From assembly GCF_900156865.1 (NCBI RefSeq), contig NZ_LT732529.1, forward strand, positions 2,606,460 to 2,670,459: DNA of 64,000 nucleotides, given 5' to 3'. Positions 15,724 to 25,500 of this stretch are shown one piece after another (the stretch's first letter is position 1; every line of letters starts with the position of its first letter). The notes beneath the pieces are model-generated. The model made no database searches, was not told the origin of the DNA, and saw nothing but the letters and a program-made list of their open reading frames with translations. The DNA comes from Litchfieldia sinesaloumensis. GTDB lineage: Bacteria; Bacillota; Bacilli; Bacillales; Bacillaceae_L. Both the position numbers and the translations under genes were made by a program.

Positions 15724-17235
15724 TCAAGCTTTTTTCTTTTGTTTTTTCGGTGGTCTAGGTTCTTTTTGAATCATTTTGACGAAAGAAAAAATGATAATAA
15801 ACAAAATTATAGTCATAGGTAGCGCAGATATTAGTGAAGCAGTCTGTAATGCATTCAATCCTCCTGCTATCAATAGTACTGCAGCAATCGCTGCCATTAG
15901 GGTTCCCATTATGATTTTTACAGGAAGTCCCGGAGACAAGCTACCCCGTGATGTCATGCTCGATAGTATATAAGTTGCCGAGTCTGCAGATGTCACTAAA
16001 AATGTAAAAATCAACAAAATCGATAATAATGATAATACGTTTGAAAATGGTAAATGGGAATATGTTTCAAAAAGAGCGATCGTAACATCTTCATTAACCG
16101 CTTCAGCTATGGATGTTCCATTCATTAAATCACTATGAAGGGCTGTACCTCCAAATGTAGCAATCCACAAACACGCGATAAGAGGAGGAACAATTAATAC
16201 TCCAATAATAAACTCCCGAATCGTTCGTCCCTTTGACACACGTGCAATAAATGCCCCAACAAATGGTGACCAAGCGATTGCCCAAGCCCAGTAGAAAATG
16301 GTCCAATCACGTACCCAAGTCCCACCTCGATATGGAGTGAGCCGAAGACTATATTCTATGAATTTATTCAAGTAATCACCTAGTGCTAACGTAAATGCAT
16401 TTAAAATAAACACTGATGGTCCCGCAAAGAAAACGAACAAAAGTAACACTAGACATAACCCTAAATTTAAGTTGCTCAACCATCGTATTCCTTTATTTAA
16501 TCCTGTACTTGAGGAAAGTAAATAGAGAACTAAAATGACAAGTGTTAGTCCTAATTGCAACCAGATGGAGTTTGGAATTTGGAAGACTGATTTGAGTCCT
16601 CCCGCCATTTGCAAGATTCCTAATCCTAAAGAGGTTGCAATTCCCATAACTGTAGCAATTACAGCAAAGGAATCAATTGTATTTTTCACTATGGGATTGG
16701 AACCAAAAGCTGGCTCTACAGCAGTTGATACAAGCCCGTCTTTTCCGCGCCTGAACTGCAAAAATGCAATCATTAGGCCTACAATAGCAAACACTGACCA
16801 CTGACTAACCCCCCAGTGAAAAAAGGAATAACCCATAGCAACTCGAGCTGTTGCCTCTGTTTGGGGATCTAAGTTCACGAATGGCGGAGTAAAAAAGTGA
16901 CTCATCGGTTCAGCAACTCCCCAGAAAACAAGTCCTGCACCAAATCCAGCGGAAAATAGCATCCCAATCCATGTGAAGAATGGAAACTCCGGCTTTGAGT
17001 CTTGTGAACCGAGTCTAATCTTCCCAAATTTACTAATGGCAAGCGCAATTAAAAAGACGACAAAAATAAAAACAGAAAGTAGATAAAACCAGCCAAAATT
17101 TGTGGTTGTAAATAAAAATAGAGCTTCAGCAACTTCTCCAAATCTATTCGGAGCAACCGCTCCTAGAATAACAAGGATAAATATAATAATGGCTGAAATC
17201 AAAAAGACTGGATTGCGAAATGTTTCGTTTTTCAT
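15724..17235 (-). CDS. BCCT-family osmolyte (betaine/carnitine/choline-type) transporter
   Basis: 503 residues, 12 predicted helices and a short basic C-terminal tail (PRPPKKQKKKA). Family landmarks are present: GMLFSAGFGAGLVFWGVAEP and the substrate-site helix FHWGVSQWSVFAI, then WTIFYWAWAIAWSPFVGAFIARVSKGR. It should be a sodium- or proton-coupled importer of trimethylammonium or related osmoprotectants. The choice between glycine betaine, choline and ectoine cannot be made by eye. The stop codon lies only 3 bp from the insertion sequence, inside the old terminator arm; the coding region is intact, but its terminator is gone. Confidence 0.92.
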   Translation of the reverse strand: MKNETFRNPVFLISAIIIFILVILGAVAPNRFGEVAEALFLFTTTNFGWFYLLSVFIFVVFLIALAISKFGKIRLGSQDSKPEFPFFTWIGMLFSAGFGAGLVFWGVAEPMSHFFTPPFVNLDPQTEATARVAMGYSFFHWGVSQWSVFAIVGLMIAFLQFRRGKDGLVSTAVEPAFGSNPIVKNTIDSFAVIATVMGIATSLGLGILQMAGGLKSVFQIPNSIWLQLGLTLVILVLYLLSSSTGLNKGIRWLSNLNLGLCLVLLLFVFFAGPSVFILNAFTLALGDYLNKFIEYSLRLTPYRGGTWVRDWTIFYWAWAIAWSPFVGAFIARVSKGRTIREFIIGVLIVPPLIACLWIATFGGTALHSDLMNGTSIAEAVNEDVTIALFETYSHLPFSNVLSLLSILLIFTFLVTSADSATYILSSMTSRGSLSPGLPVKIIMGTLMAAIAAVLLIAGGLNALQTASLISALPMTIILFIIIFSFVKMIQKEPRPPKKQKKKA

Positions 17236-17303
17236 TGTATTTCCTTTCCTCTTTTTTAGTCGTCTTAGTTTTTCACATGGGTGGAAGAAAATACATTGCT
17301 ACT

Positions 17304-17334
17304 AAAAAAGACTTGCCAACAATGACAAGTCTAA
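17304..17334 (-). terminator. Intrinsic terminator after patB
   Basis: On the minus strand AGACTTG and CAAGTCT form a 7-bp stem followed by TTTTTT. Confidence 0.75.
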
Positions 17335-17339
17335 ATCTA

Positions 17340-18512
17340 TTATCTATTTTTTATTGCTTGAGCAAATCGTTTTAAACCTTCTTCTAATAATGTTCTTGGG
17401 CAGGCGATGTTGATTCTTGTGAAGCCCTCCCCTTCTTTTCCGAAAATGTACCCTTCGTCAAATGCTACTTTTCCTTGTTTTTGGATGACATTCTCCAGTT
17501 CCTTCGAGTCCAGTCCAAACTCTCGACAGTCCAACCACACGAGATAGGTTGCTTCAGGTTCAATCACCTTTACCTCAGGAATATTTGACTTGATATACTC
17601 TTTAAGAAAATCTAGATTTCCTTTTAAATAGTCAAGAAGTTGGTCAAGCCATTCGTCGCCTTCCTCGTAAGCTGCAATTAGTCCAGTAACACCAAAAGTA
17701 TTCGTGATACTTAGAAAGGCCTCCTCCACCGCTTGATTAAAGCGTTCCCGATATTCTTTTTTAGGTATGATGATATTTGATGTTTGTAATCCTGCAAGAT
17801 TAAATGTCTTACTAGGTGCTGTACAAGTAATGGAAGACTGGGCAAATTGATCCGAAATCGCAGCAAATGGTGTATGTACATTCCCCTTATAAACCAAGTC
17901 AAAGTGGATTTCATCAGAGACTATCAAGATGTTGTGATTCAAACAAATTTCACCAAGCTTTGTTAATTCATCCTTTGTCCATACACGTCCGACAGGATTA
18001 TGTGGATTAGAAAGAATGATCATTTTTACATCCGTATCGATTTTCTTCTCAAGGTCGTCAAAATCCATGGAGTAGCGACCATTTTCATATCGTAAAGGAT
18101 TATTCACAATCTCTCGACCATTTTTTTCAATAACACTCATGAAGGGATAATAAACAGGCTGTTGAATCAGGATCTTATCACCAGGGCTGGTAAAGGTTTG
18201 AACAATAATATGTAATGCTGGTACGACTCCTGGACTAAAACAAATCCAATCCTTGTCTATATTCCAATTATGCCGACGCTTCATCCAACCGACTGTTGCT
18301 TCATAATAAGCTGCTGGTCTTGTTGTGTATCCAAAGATTCCGTGCTCTGCTCGCTTTTGAATAGCATCGATGACAGGTTGTGGGGATTTAAAATCCATGT
18401 CAGCAACCCACATGGGAAGTATCTCTTTATCACCAAATACGTTCTCAACCTCATCCCACTTAACAGAATTCGTTTGCATCCGATTTATCGATTCATCAAA
18501 GTTATACTTCAC
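17340..18512 (-). CDS. patB: PatB/MalY-type PLP-dependent cysteine-S-conjugate (cystathionine) beta-lyase
   Basis: 390 residues, fold-type I aminotransferase. Visible: ILPMWVADMDF at 31-41 (typical of MalY/PatB), SNPHNPVGR at 168-176, Asp200 (SDEIH) that binds the pyridine nitrogen, and the Schiff-base Lys235 in APSKTFNLAG. Enzymes of this group cleave C-S bonds of cystathionine and cysteine conjugates. The start is a GTG with GGAGGG upstream. It follows the peptide deformylase gene by 19 bp on the same strand, so the two are likely cotranscribed. Confidence 0.9.
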   Translation of the reverse strand: MKYNFDESINRMQTNSVKWDEVENVFGDKEILPMWVADMDFKSPQPVIDAIQKRAEHGIFGYTTRPAAYYEATVGWMKRRHNWNIDKDWICFSPGVVPALHIIVQTFTSPGDKILIQQPVYYPFMSVIEKNGREIVNNPLRYENGRYSMDFDDLEKKIDTDVKMIILSNPHNPVGRVWTKDELTKLGEICLNHNILIVSDEIHFDLVYKGNVHTPFAAISDQFAQSSITCTAPSKTFNLAGLQTSNIIIPKKEYRERFNQAVEEAFLSITNTFGVTGLIAAYEEGDEWLDQLLDYLKGNLDFLKEYIKSNIPEVKVIEPEATYLVWLDCREFGLDSKELENVIQKQGKVAFDEGYIFGKEGEGFTRINIACPRTLLEEGLKRFAQAIKNR

Positions 18513-18531
18513 GCCAATCCCTCCAATATAA

Positions 18532-19113
18532 TTAGTACAAGCTTTTTATTTCGACATTTTCAGGAAGCTTAAATGGATTTTCTTTGTTGATATGATCGTA
18601 AAACATAATTCCATTAAGATGGTCAATTTCATGTTGGAATACAATAGAAGCATATCCTTTTAAACGGAGTGAAATCTCTTTTCCATTGAGATCAAAAGCT
18701 TTCACTTTAATTTTTTCATATCTAGGCACATAGCCTTCTACTGGGCGATCAACTGAAAGACACCCTTCTCCTTCAGGTAAATAAGTCATCGAAACGGAAT
18801 GACTAATAATCTTCGGATTCACTACATGGTATTCATGTAATTTGTCATCAAAGTCCGTAAAATATGTTACAAACATGCGCTTATCCAAGCCGACTTGGTT
18901 TGCTGATAAGCCAACTCCAGGACGTAAACCATGTTTTTTCGCAAGCTCTGGATCCTGGCTATTTTTCACATAATTCATCATACTGATTAACGTTTCTTTG
19001 TCTTTCTCTACAATTGGGATTGGTACCTCTGTCGTTTTCTTTGCCAAAAGTGGATGTCCCTCTCTTACAATATCCTTCATCGTAAGTATGTAATCTGATT
19101 TATAGTAATACAT
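18532..19113 (-). CDS. defB: Peptide deformylase (DefB/YkrB-like)
   Basis: 193 residues. The three deformylase motifs are present: GVGLSANQ (67-73, with Ser in place of the usual first Ala), EGCLSV with metal ligand Cys118, and QHEIDH with His161, catalytic Glu162 and His165. The enzyme removes the N-formyl group from nascent proteins using a bound metal. The insertions (VKNSQDPELAKKHGLRPG) are those of the longer Gram-positive type 2 enzymes such as B. subtilis DefB. The ribosome site is weak (GAAAAG). Confidence 0.93.
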   Translation of the reverse strand: MYYYKSDYILTMKDIVREGHPLLAKKTTEVPIPIVEKDKETLISMMNYVKNSQDPELAKKHGLRPGVGLSANQVGLDKRMFVTYFTDFDDKLHEYHVVNPKIISHSVSMTYLPEGEGCLSVDRPVEGYVPRYEKIKVKAFDLNGKEISLRLKGYASIVFQHEIDHLNGIMFYDHINKENPFKLPENVEIKSLY

Positions 19114-19224
19114 TTCTTTTCATCTGCCTTTTCACTTTATCATGTCTTAATCTTATATTTTCCTTTTGCTAATGTCTATTGATAAACAGTTTTCCACAAT
19201 ACAGGAGATGTATTATACCAAAAG

Positions 19225-19251
19225 AAAAAAGCCACCAAAACTTGTGGCCTT
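19225..19251 (-). terminator. Intrinsic terminator after the SGNH hydrolase gene
   Basis: On the minus strand AAGGCCAC and GTGGCTT pair (19244-19251 / 19229-19235), followed by TTTTTC. Confidence 0.75.
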
Positions 19252-19928
19252 CAATTTGTATTATATTGTTTAAAAGTAGAAAAAATCTCGCTACTCATTG
19301 TTTTGTAGCCTTTACCTGTCAAATGAATTCCATCATCACTAATGAAATCCGTTACGTCTCCTAACTGCATCATTGCGGCTCGAACATCAATTTTTGGAAC
19401 ATGTAATTGTTCTGCAAGTAAATTCAAACTCCGGTTATATAATCCATGCCAATGCTCTATCCCACCCTGTAGACTAATCCAATGACTAATTGAGCTACCA
19501 TAGTTTTGGGCTAGTAACCGATAATATCTGACGGGATCAAGAGGCGGCAATGTCATCAAAACAGGCGTGATATTCGCTTCTTTTATTCTATGAATCAGTT
19601 GTTTTAGGTTTTCCATATAACGCTCAATTGGAACAATTGGCTGATGCTCATCTTCTGGTTTTTCAGCCACTTCATTCCACTTAAAGTTGCAATCATTACC
19701 ACCGATATTTATAATCACGAAATCAGGTTGTTCAGCAATAACGTCTTTCTCCACTCGTGACAATAATAAATCGGAATTATCATTAAAAACGCCTTTATTT
19801 AAAACAGTAACCTGCTCGGGCGCTATTTGCTGTAAAAAGGCTGGGTAATTTTCTTTTAAAATTCGCATGCGACCTTTTACAAATGATACCCCTCTAGTTA
19901 AACTATCACCAAAACATACAACTTTCAT
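19251..19928 (-). CDS. SGNH/GDSL hydrolase (lipase- or esterase-like)
   Basis: 225 residues from the ATG at 19928 with GTGGTGA just upstream; the GTG 12 bases earlier lies in that ribosome site. SGNH blocks are clear: block I FGDSLTRG with nucleophile Ser9, block III INIGGND (oxyanion Asn) and block V DGIHLTGKG with the Asp/His pair. There is no signal peptide, so it acts in the cytoplasm. The substrate is unknown; relatives deacylate phospholipids, acyl-CoA or sugar esters. Confidence 0.88.
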   Translation of the reverse strand: MKVVCFGDSLTRGVSFVKGRMRILKENYPAFLQQIAPEQVTVLNKGVFNDNSDLLLSRVEKDVIAEQPDFVIINIGGNDCNFKWNEVAEKPEDEHQPIVPIERYMENLKQLIHRIKEANITPVLMTLPPLDPVRYYRLLAQNYGSSISHWISLQGGIEHWHGLYNRSLNLLAEQLHVPKIDVRAAMMQLGDVTDFISDDGIHLTGKGYKTMSSEIFSTFKQYNTN

Positions 19929-20084
19929 ATATATCACCACTTAATCATTTATTAAGAACACTATATAACGTAGTTATCAATACTACATATAATCATATAC
20001 CCATTCCAACACGTAGTCAATATTTACTTTATGTTTATTGTTAGGTAAACTAAAGAGGAATTTATTAAAAAAGAGGTTATTACT

Positions 20085-20651
20085 TTGAACATAGACGTGA
20101 ATAAAAATATTTATTTAGAAGATATCCCACAAATTGATTTATATATGGATCAGGTTATTCAACTTTTTGAAAACACCTTTCACTCAACGAAAAGAAATGA
20201 AGATGAGAAAATCCTCACCAAAACAATGATCAATAACTACGCAAAAGGGAAGCTACTCATACCAATTAAAAACAAAAAGTATTCTAAGGATCATTTAATC
20301 TTGTTAAGTCTGATTTATCAACTTAAAAGCGGTCTGTCAATCAATGACATTAAGGCAACGTTGGATGGAATCAATCAACGACTAACAAATGAAGAAGACT
20401 TTGACCTCGAGGCTTTTTATAAGAGCTATCTAGCTCTCCATAATAAAAATGCGGCTGAATTCAAAGAGAATATTGATATTAAAGTAAACGATGTTGTGGA
20501 TGTATTGGGGTCCAATGATGATGAACATCTTAAGAAAGTGCTCTTGATATTATCCTTTATTACAGCTAGTCAATTTTATCGCCGGGCTGCTGAATCATTG
20601 GTTGATGAACTGACAATAAATGAGCTGGATGAAAAAAAGAAAAGTGAATAG
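20085..20651 (+). CDS. DUF1836 protein (possible MerR-like DNA-binding regulator)
   Basis: 188 residues from a TTG with AGAGG upstream. The family pattern is recognisable: IPQIDLYMDQV near the start, then KILTKTMINNYAKGKLL and KKYSKDHLILLSLIYQLKSGLSINDIK, a winged-helix-like segment at residues 45-105. DUF1836 proteins of Firmicutes are uncharacterised, and their N-terminal half resembles MerR DNA-binding domains. The gene stands alone; its targets are unknown. Confidence 0.75.
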   Translation: MNIDVNKNIYLEDIPQIDLYMDQVIQLFENTFHSTKRNEDEKILTKTMINNYAKGKLLIPIKNKKYSKDHLILLSLIYQLKSGLSINDIKATLDGINQRLTNEEDFDLEAFYKSYLALHNKNAAEFKENIDIKVNDVVDVLGSNDDEHLKKVLLILSFITASQFYRRAAESLVDELTINELDEKKKSE

Positions 20652-20719
20652 TACGTTTTTGGATAAAATATAGCATACTCATCTTACGAATGCTTTTACC
20701 GCTTTTTATACGTAGAAAT

Positions 20720-20830
20720 CATGCGCAAGTGGATAAATTTTACATTTATTGCTGTTTACCGAACTGAATTTTCCTATTTATTGGTTTTGCGCATGGTTTG
20801 CTAGAGGCATCCTATATTAGACCATGCGCA
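20720..20830. repeat. Intergenic inverted and direct repeats around CATGCGCA
   Basis: TGCGCATGG (20788-20796) and CCATGCGCA (20822-20830) form an inverted repeat. CATGCGCA also occurs at 20720, and TGGATAAATTT follows both outer copies. A structured interspersed element is possible; there is no coding potential. Confidence 0.45.
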
Positions 20831-20875
20831 TTCCCTATTTTCTCCGAAACCTGGATAAATTTCCACATTCCCTCT

Positions 20876-21934
20876 TTACTCTACACTTTGAATTAGCTCA
20901 TTCATCATTTCCTTATCCATCGGGCCCACGATTTTTTTCCGAACAATCCCTTTAGAGTCAATTAGATAGCTAGTCGGAATCGCATGGGCTTGATAGATTT
21001 GTCCAATGTCTCCTTGCTCATCTAGCATGACTGGAAAGCTCAGCCCATACTCCTCTACAAATTTTTCAACATCTGAACTCTTTTTTTCTGCTGTTGTTAA
21101 ATTTACGGATAATAGGATGACATCGGAATCTTTATGTTCTACATAGAAATCTTCCATATGCGGCATCTCAGCCTTACAAGGTGGGCACCAACTTGCCCAG
21201 AAGTTTAATATAACTCTCTTTCCTCGATATGCCGAAAGTTTGGCTTCTTCCCCGCTGATTGTTTTTAAGATAAAATCAGGAGCAAGTTGTCCTTCTGCAA
21301 TCCCTACTTCAAGGTCTTCAGTTTCTACATGTCCTACTGGATTCGCGGATGAAATATGGCTGCTGATTGGCCACGCGACCAGCCCTGTTAATGCCACGAT
21401 TAGTGCTGACTTTTTGAACACCTGAAACACGTCCTTTTTTTGTTGTCCTATCCTATATAATGTCAACAATAAAAGAAAGAATGCGCTCATTGCTTTTATA
21501 AAATGGAGGGGCATCTGTTCCTGCAACCAAAATAAAGTTAGCAAATCATAGAACATTAAAGCTGATAGACTCATGATAAGCATCGATAGAATGAGTAGTG
21601 ATGGCTGAATCGTCTTCTTTTTTAAGTGATACAAAAAGTATAAGAGTGTAATAATAACTGCAATAATCAATCCTTTTGTACCACCAGTAAAATACAACAA
21701 CGACAACGGGCTTTTTGTCACAAGTTTCGGATCTAGAAGCAACAAGCTCCCTTTCCAGACAAGAAATCCAATAAAAATACCATTCGTAAGGAGATTGAGA
21801 ATACTTTTGATGTGATCCTTTGATGTCTTATTTGTTAACCATATTCGTACAACAATTATCCCTAGAATTAGACCAATCGCTAGTATAACCCACTTTGTCA
21901 TGATGGCTAATGAGCCAATTTGTATTAAATGCAT
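20876..21934 (-). CDS. Membrane-anchored TlpA/ResA-like thiol-disulfide oxidoreductase with Lgt-like N-terminal membrane domain
   Basis: 352 residues. Residues 1-190 contain about six hydrophobic helices; the opening (IQIGSLAIMTKWVILAIGLILG) and the GG-containing third segment recall the start of prolipoprotein diacylglyceryl transferase (Lgt), though without its catalytic residues. Residues 210-350 are a thioredoxin fold with NFWASWCPPC (Cys250, Cys253), FPVMLDEQG and the cis-Pro loop AIPTSYLID. It should reduce disulfides outside the membrane, as in cytochrome c maturation or sporulation. GAGGAGG precedes the start. The fusion is unusual. Confidence 0.8.
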   Translation of the reverse strand: MHLIQIGSLAIMTKWVILAIGLILGIIVVRIWLTNKTSKDHIKSILNLLTNGIFIGFLVWKGSLLLLDPKLVTKSPLSLLYFTGGTKGLIIAVIITLLYFLYHLKKKTIQPSLLILSMLIMSLSALMFYDLLTLFWLQEQMPLHFIKAMSAFFLLLLTLYRIGQQKKDVFQVFKKSALIVALTGLVAWPISSHISSANPVGHVETEDLEVGIAEGQLAPDFILKTISGEEAKLSAYRGKRVILNFWASWCPPCKAEMPHMEDFYVEHKDSDVILLSVNLTTAEKKSSDVEKFVEEYGLSFPVMLDEQGDIGQIYQAHAIPTSYLIDSKGIVRKKIVGPMDKEMMNELIQSVE

Positions 21935-22088
21935 CCTAAACCTCCTCTATTTCATTGTATATATTATACCGCACAGGGTATAATGTTGGCGAATAATAAC
22001 CATTTTGTTAAATGTAGCATAGTGACGTATGTATCTAAATCTACTAACAGCTTTTAGTTAAAGATTCATTAATTATTGGAGGGCAATC

Positions 22089-22424
22089 ATGAGAGAATTT
22101 TTAGAATTAACATCCGTGGATACAGTTAAACATTTTATTGAAGAACATCCGCTATCTTTTTTATTCATATCAAGAACAAACTGTAGTGTTTGCCATGCAT
22201 TACTGCCGCAGGTTAAGGATGTAATGGAGGATTTCCCTACGATTCAACTTGGTTATATAAATGCCGATCATGTTGAAGAGATTGCAGGTTATTTTTCTAT
22301 TTTTACCGTGCCAGTGCTACTTTTATTTGTGGAGGGTAAGGAATTTCTAAGAGAAGCACGGTTTGTACCGATGGAACCCTTTAAAGAAAAGATTGAAAAA
22401 ATTTATAGTAATTACACAGATTAA
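22089..22424 (+). CDS. Thioredoxin-family protein, cytoplasmic
   Basis: 111 residues. A thioredoxin fold with active site NCSVC (Cys32, Cys35) and cis-proline segment FTVPVLLLF near residue 76. The CSVC dipeptide differs from the CGPC of housekeeping thioredoxins and is like the Bacillus YtpP/YbdE-type paralogues. No signal peptide. GGAGGG precedes the start. It is divergent from the TlpA-like gene with about 150 bp between them, so both could answer to the same redox signal. Confidence 0.82.
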   Translation: MREFLELTSVDTVKHFIEEHPLSFLFISRTNCSVCHALLPQVKDVMEDFPTIQLGYINADHVEEIAGYFSIFTVPVLLLFVEGKEFLREARFVPMEPFKEKIEKIYSNYTD

Positions 22425-22525
22425 TATAAGAGATAAATACCTTGTCGAAGATTTTACCTTAGCCTCAGTATAAATAAATTAGTGGCAGTATTTTAATCAT
22501 AGTGGCAGTAAGTTGTAAAATCCAT

Positions 22526-22563
22526 AAAAAACGAGGCCCATCACAAGGATGTGCCTCGTTTTT
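22526..22563. terminator. Bidirectional intrinsic terminator
   Basis: AAAAACGAGGC (22526-22536) pairs with GCCTCGTTTTT (22553-22563). It serves the thioredoxin gene and the MMPL gene, which stops 3 bp further on. A direct repeat AGTGGCAGTA lies just before it. Confidence 0.85.
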
Positions 22564-22565
22564 CT

Positions 22566-25500
22566 TTAATTTGTTGGTCGTTTAAATGGCCACCAGTTGG
22601 CAATTCCGAAGTTTTTAACCATGACCGGTATAAATAACGGCAGAATAACAAATGCGTACAGCATCAGACCTACGAGTGTAATGGATGCAATTTGGAGCAA
22701 AGATAGCATTCCGGATGGCATCATCGCTGCAAATGTTCCACCAAGTATGATGGCTGCTGATATAATTACCGTCCCCATCTTCCTCATGGATAACAGCATC
22801 GCTTCTGCTACTGGCATGTTACGGTACTCGTTAAAGCGATCCATTAAGAAAATACTGTAATCGACACCGAGTGCAACAAGAATAACAAATGCAAAGAATG
22901 GTACTGCCCAACTAATTCCACTATAACCAAGAATATTAACAAAGATAACTTCATTAATTGCCATTGATGTGTAATAGGTTAATATCAATGAACCGATAAT
23001 ATAGATTGGCATGATTAAAGAACGGAACAAGAAAATCAGAATCAGCGCAATACCGATAAACATCAATACAATTGTGCGTGAGTAATCCTGTTCAGACATT
23101 TTACTTAAATCAGTATTGGTGCTGGTGATACCACCTAGGGCTACATCAGCATTTTCTAGTTTTGTATCTTTCGTTGCTCGAGCAACTGCTTCTTCGATGT
23201 CATCGATTCGGGCCATTGCTTCGTTTGAGTATGGGTTTGCTTCAAAAATCACATCGAAGGTCATTACCTTTCGATCCTTAGACATATATACATCTAAGAC
23301 TTGTGCAAAATCTTCACTCTCAAGAACTTCTTCTGGCATATAAAATGCATTCAATTCTTCAGAGTTTGATAGATTTGACAAATACTCTTGAGCAGAACCT
23401 AACCCATCGGACACTTGTTCAAGACCGTCCGCACTTTGAGTGAGGCCTTCTGTTAATTGTGTTAATTGACCACCTAGTCCTCCGAAACCATCAAGTAACT
23501 GTTTTTGACCGTCGCTAATTCCAGCTAAGCCATTCGTGAGTTGAGGCATTCCTTGAACAATTTGTCCTTGGCCATCAGCTGCTTGCACAAGTCCACTCTT
23601 AAGCTCTTCCAAACCTGCAATAAGTTGGCCTAGTCCTTCAGGTAGCGCAGCTTGTTCCTTCAGCAATTGTTCAAATCCAGCATTGGCCTGGCTTAATCCA
23701 GTATTCGTTTTAGATAGATGCCCATTCAATTCCTTAACCCCAGCAGATAGAGCAGGAATTCCTTGTTGTAGTCGTTCTATGCCATCTCTTAATCCAACAT
23801 AAAATAGATCTGCAGCAACTCCTACATGTCTACTTTCGAAGTCATCAAATCCTTGTGGTGTAAGCTGATTCAACTGAGTAGACATTTCATCCAAGTTAGA
23901 AGCAACTCCTGAATATTGTTCAAGTAGGGTAGCAATCCCAGCTTGTGAGGCTTTATATCCGACGAGAAGCTCATTATTATAATAGTTTAATAGCTCTTCT
24001 GCACCGGATTTCGCTTCATCTACTTTAGCAATCATTGTATCAATTCCAGTTGTACCGCTGCGGATACCTGACTCGATTTTTGATAAATTTGTTTGTATTT
24101 CAGTCAGACCAGATTGCATTTGATTTGTACCAGTGATTAACTCACCAATACCTTCAGTAGCTGTATTAAGCTCGGGCTCTGATTTTGCAAGTTCGCTACC
24201 TGCTTCTTCGAGTCCTTCCTTGATTTGAGTCAACCCGTCTTTTCCTTCGCCAAGACCTTCCTCAAGTGTTTTTGCCTGATTTGCAACAAATAAATCCTCA
24301 ATTGGTTCACCTGTTGGTCTTGTGACAGAGCGTACGGAGTCAACAAGGTCTACTTTTTCCACTTCACGACTAATTTTTTCGGCTAATTCGATATACTCGG
24401 TAGAGTCCATTTCTTCATCATTTTTCAAAACGATTTGAGTGGGCATGGATTCACCAGGTCTAAAGCTGTCAGAGATTGCATTGAAAGCTTTAATCGAGTC
24501 CACATCTCCACTTAATTCTTCTAATGAGTTATATGACAATTCTCCATCATATACGATTAAGAACGGAGTGACAATCGCCGCAACAAGTAGTAACGACAAC
24601 AGTGGACGCCCCAATGAAAAGCGACCTGCAATCGCCCAAATTCTACTGTCTCCATGATCTAGATTCTTTTTAGATGGCCAGAATAGCTTCTTCCCTAATA
24701 CAGCCATGAAGAAAGGAACGATTGTAAATAATGCACCTAATAATAGGGCAACACCTACTGCAACAGCTACTGCTGACTGGTATAAAATAAATTGGGAAAA
24801 ACCAATAGCAGCGAACCCAATCATTACAGCAATACCACTGAATAAAACGGTGCGACCGGCATTCTTATATGTTTCAATTATCGCTTCTGGTAAACTCTCT
24901 CGATTAGAAAGTTCCTCCTTAAAACGACTCAATAGTAAAATACAGTAATCCGTTCCAATTCCAAACAGTACAGCAACTAAGAATATTTGCGTGTACGTTG
25001 AGATTGGAAAGTCAAACTTATCAACTAACATCGATACAATCGACTGTGACGCAAGATATGCAAATCCAACGGTCACGAGTGGGATAATTGGTGCAACTAC
25101 CGATTTAAAAACAAGTAAAAGAACAATTAGGATAAAGACAACAGTAATGCCTTCCGTCTTTTTCAAGCCTTCTTGTGAGCTTGTTACAAGATCCTCACTA
25201 ATGAGCCATTCACTCGTGTAAAAGTGGTCGACTTTTACGTCTTCGATCGTTTCGTATAGTAGTTCACTAACCTCTTTTGGCTCACGTTCGTTCCAACTTA
25301 CTGTTACAGATGCTAGAATTGCTTTTCCATCCTCAGAAACAAGCTGTTCTGTTAATGTCTCTTCGTTAAAATGTGTCAGAATTTCAGTGATTCCAATCTC
25401 CTCTTTATTTTCCTCTAGAAGGCGAATCGCTCTTTCTGCTTCTTTTATTTCATCGTCAGTTAGTTTCTTCTCATCATGGAACACAAGTGCAACCTGCGTT

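Larger units (their letters stand above)
14393..15735. terminator. Bidirectional terminator split by insertion of the IS element
   Basis: Left arm AAAAAAGCTTGAAGG (14393-14407) and right arm CCTTCAAGCTTTTTT (15721-15735) are exact complements. They are now separated by the 1,300-bp element. Removing the element and one copy of CCT restores a 15-bp stem with a 10-base loop between the DUF4064 and BCCT genes. Confidence 0.85.

Noticed and set aside
15724-15735. Truncation of the BCCT transporter by the insertion sequence
   Set aside because: The stop codon lies outside the element in original sequence, so the protein is complete; only the terminator is affected.
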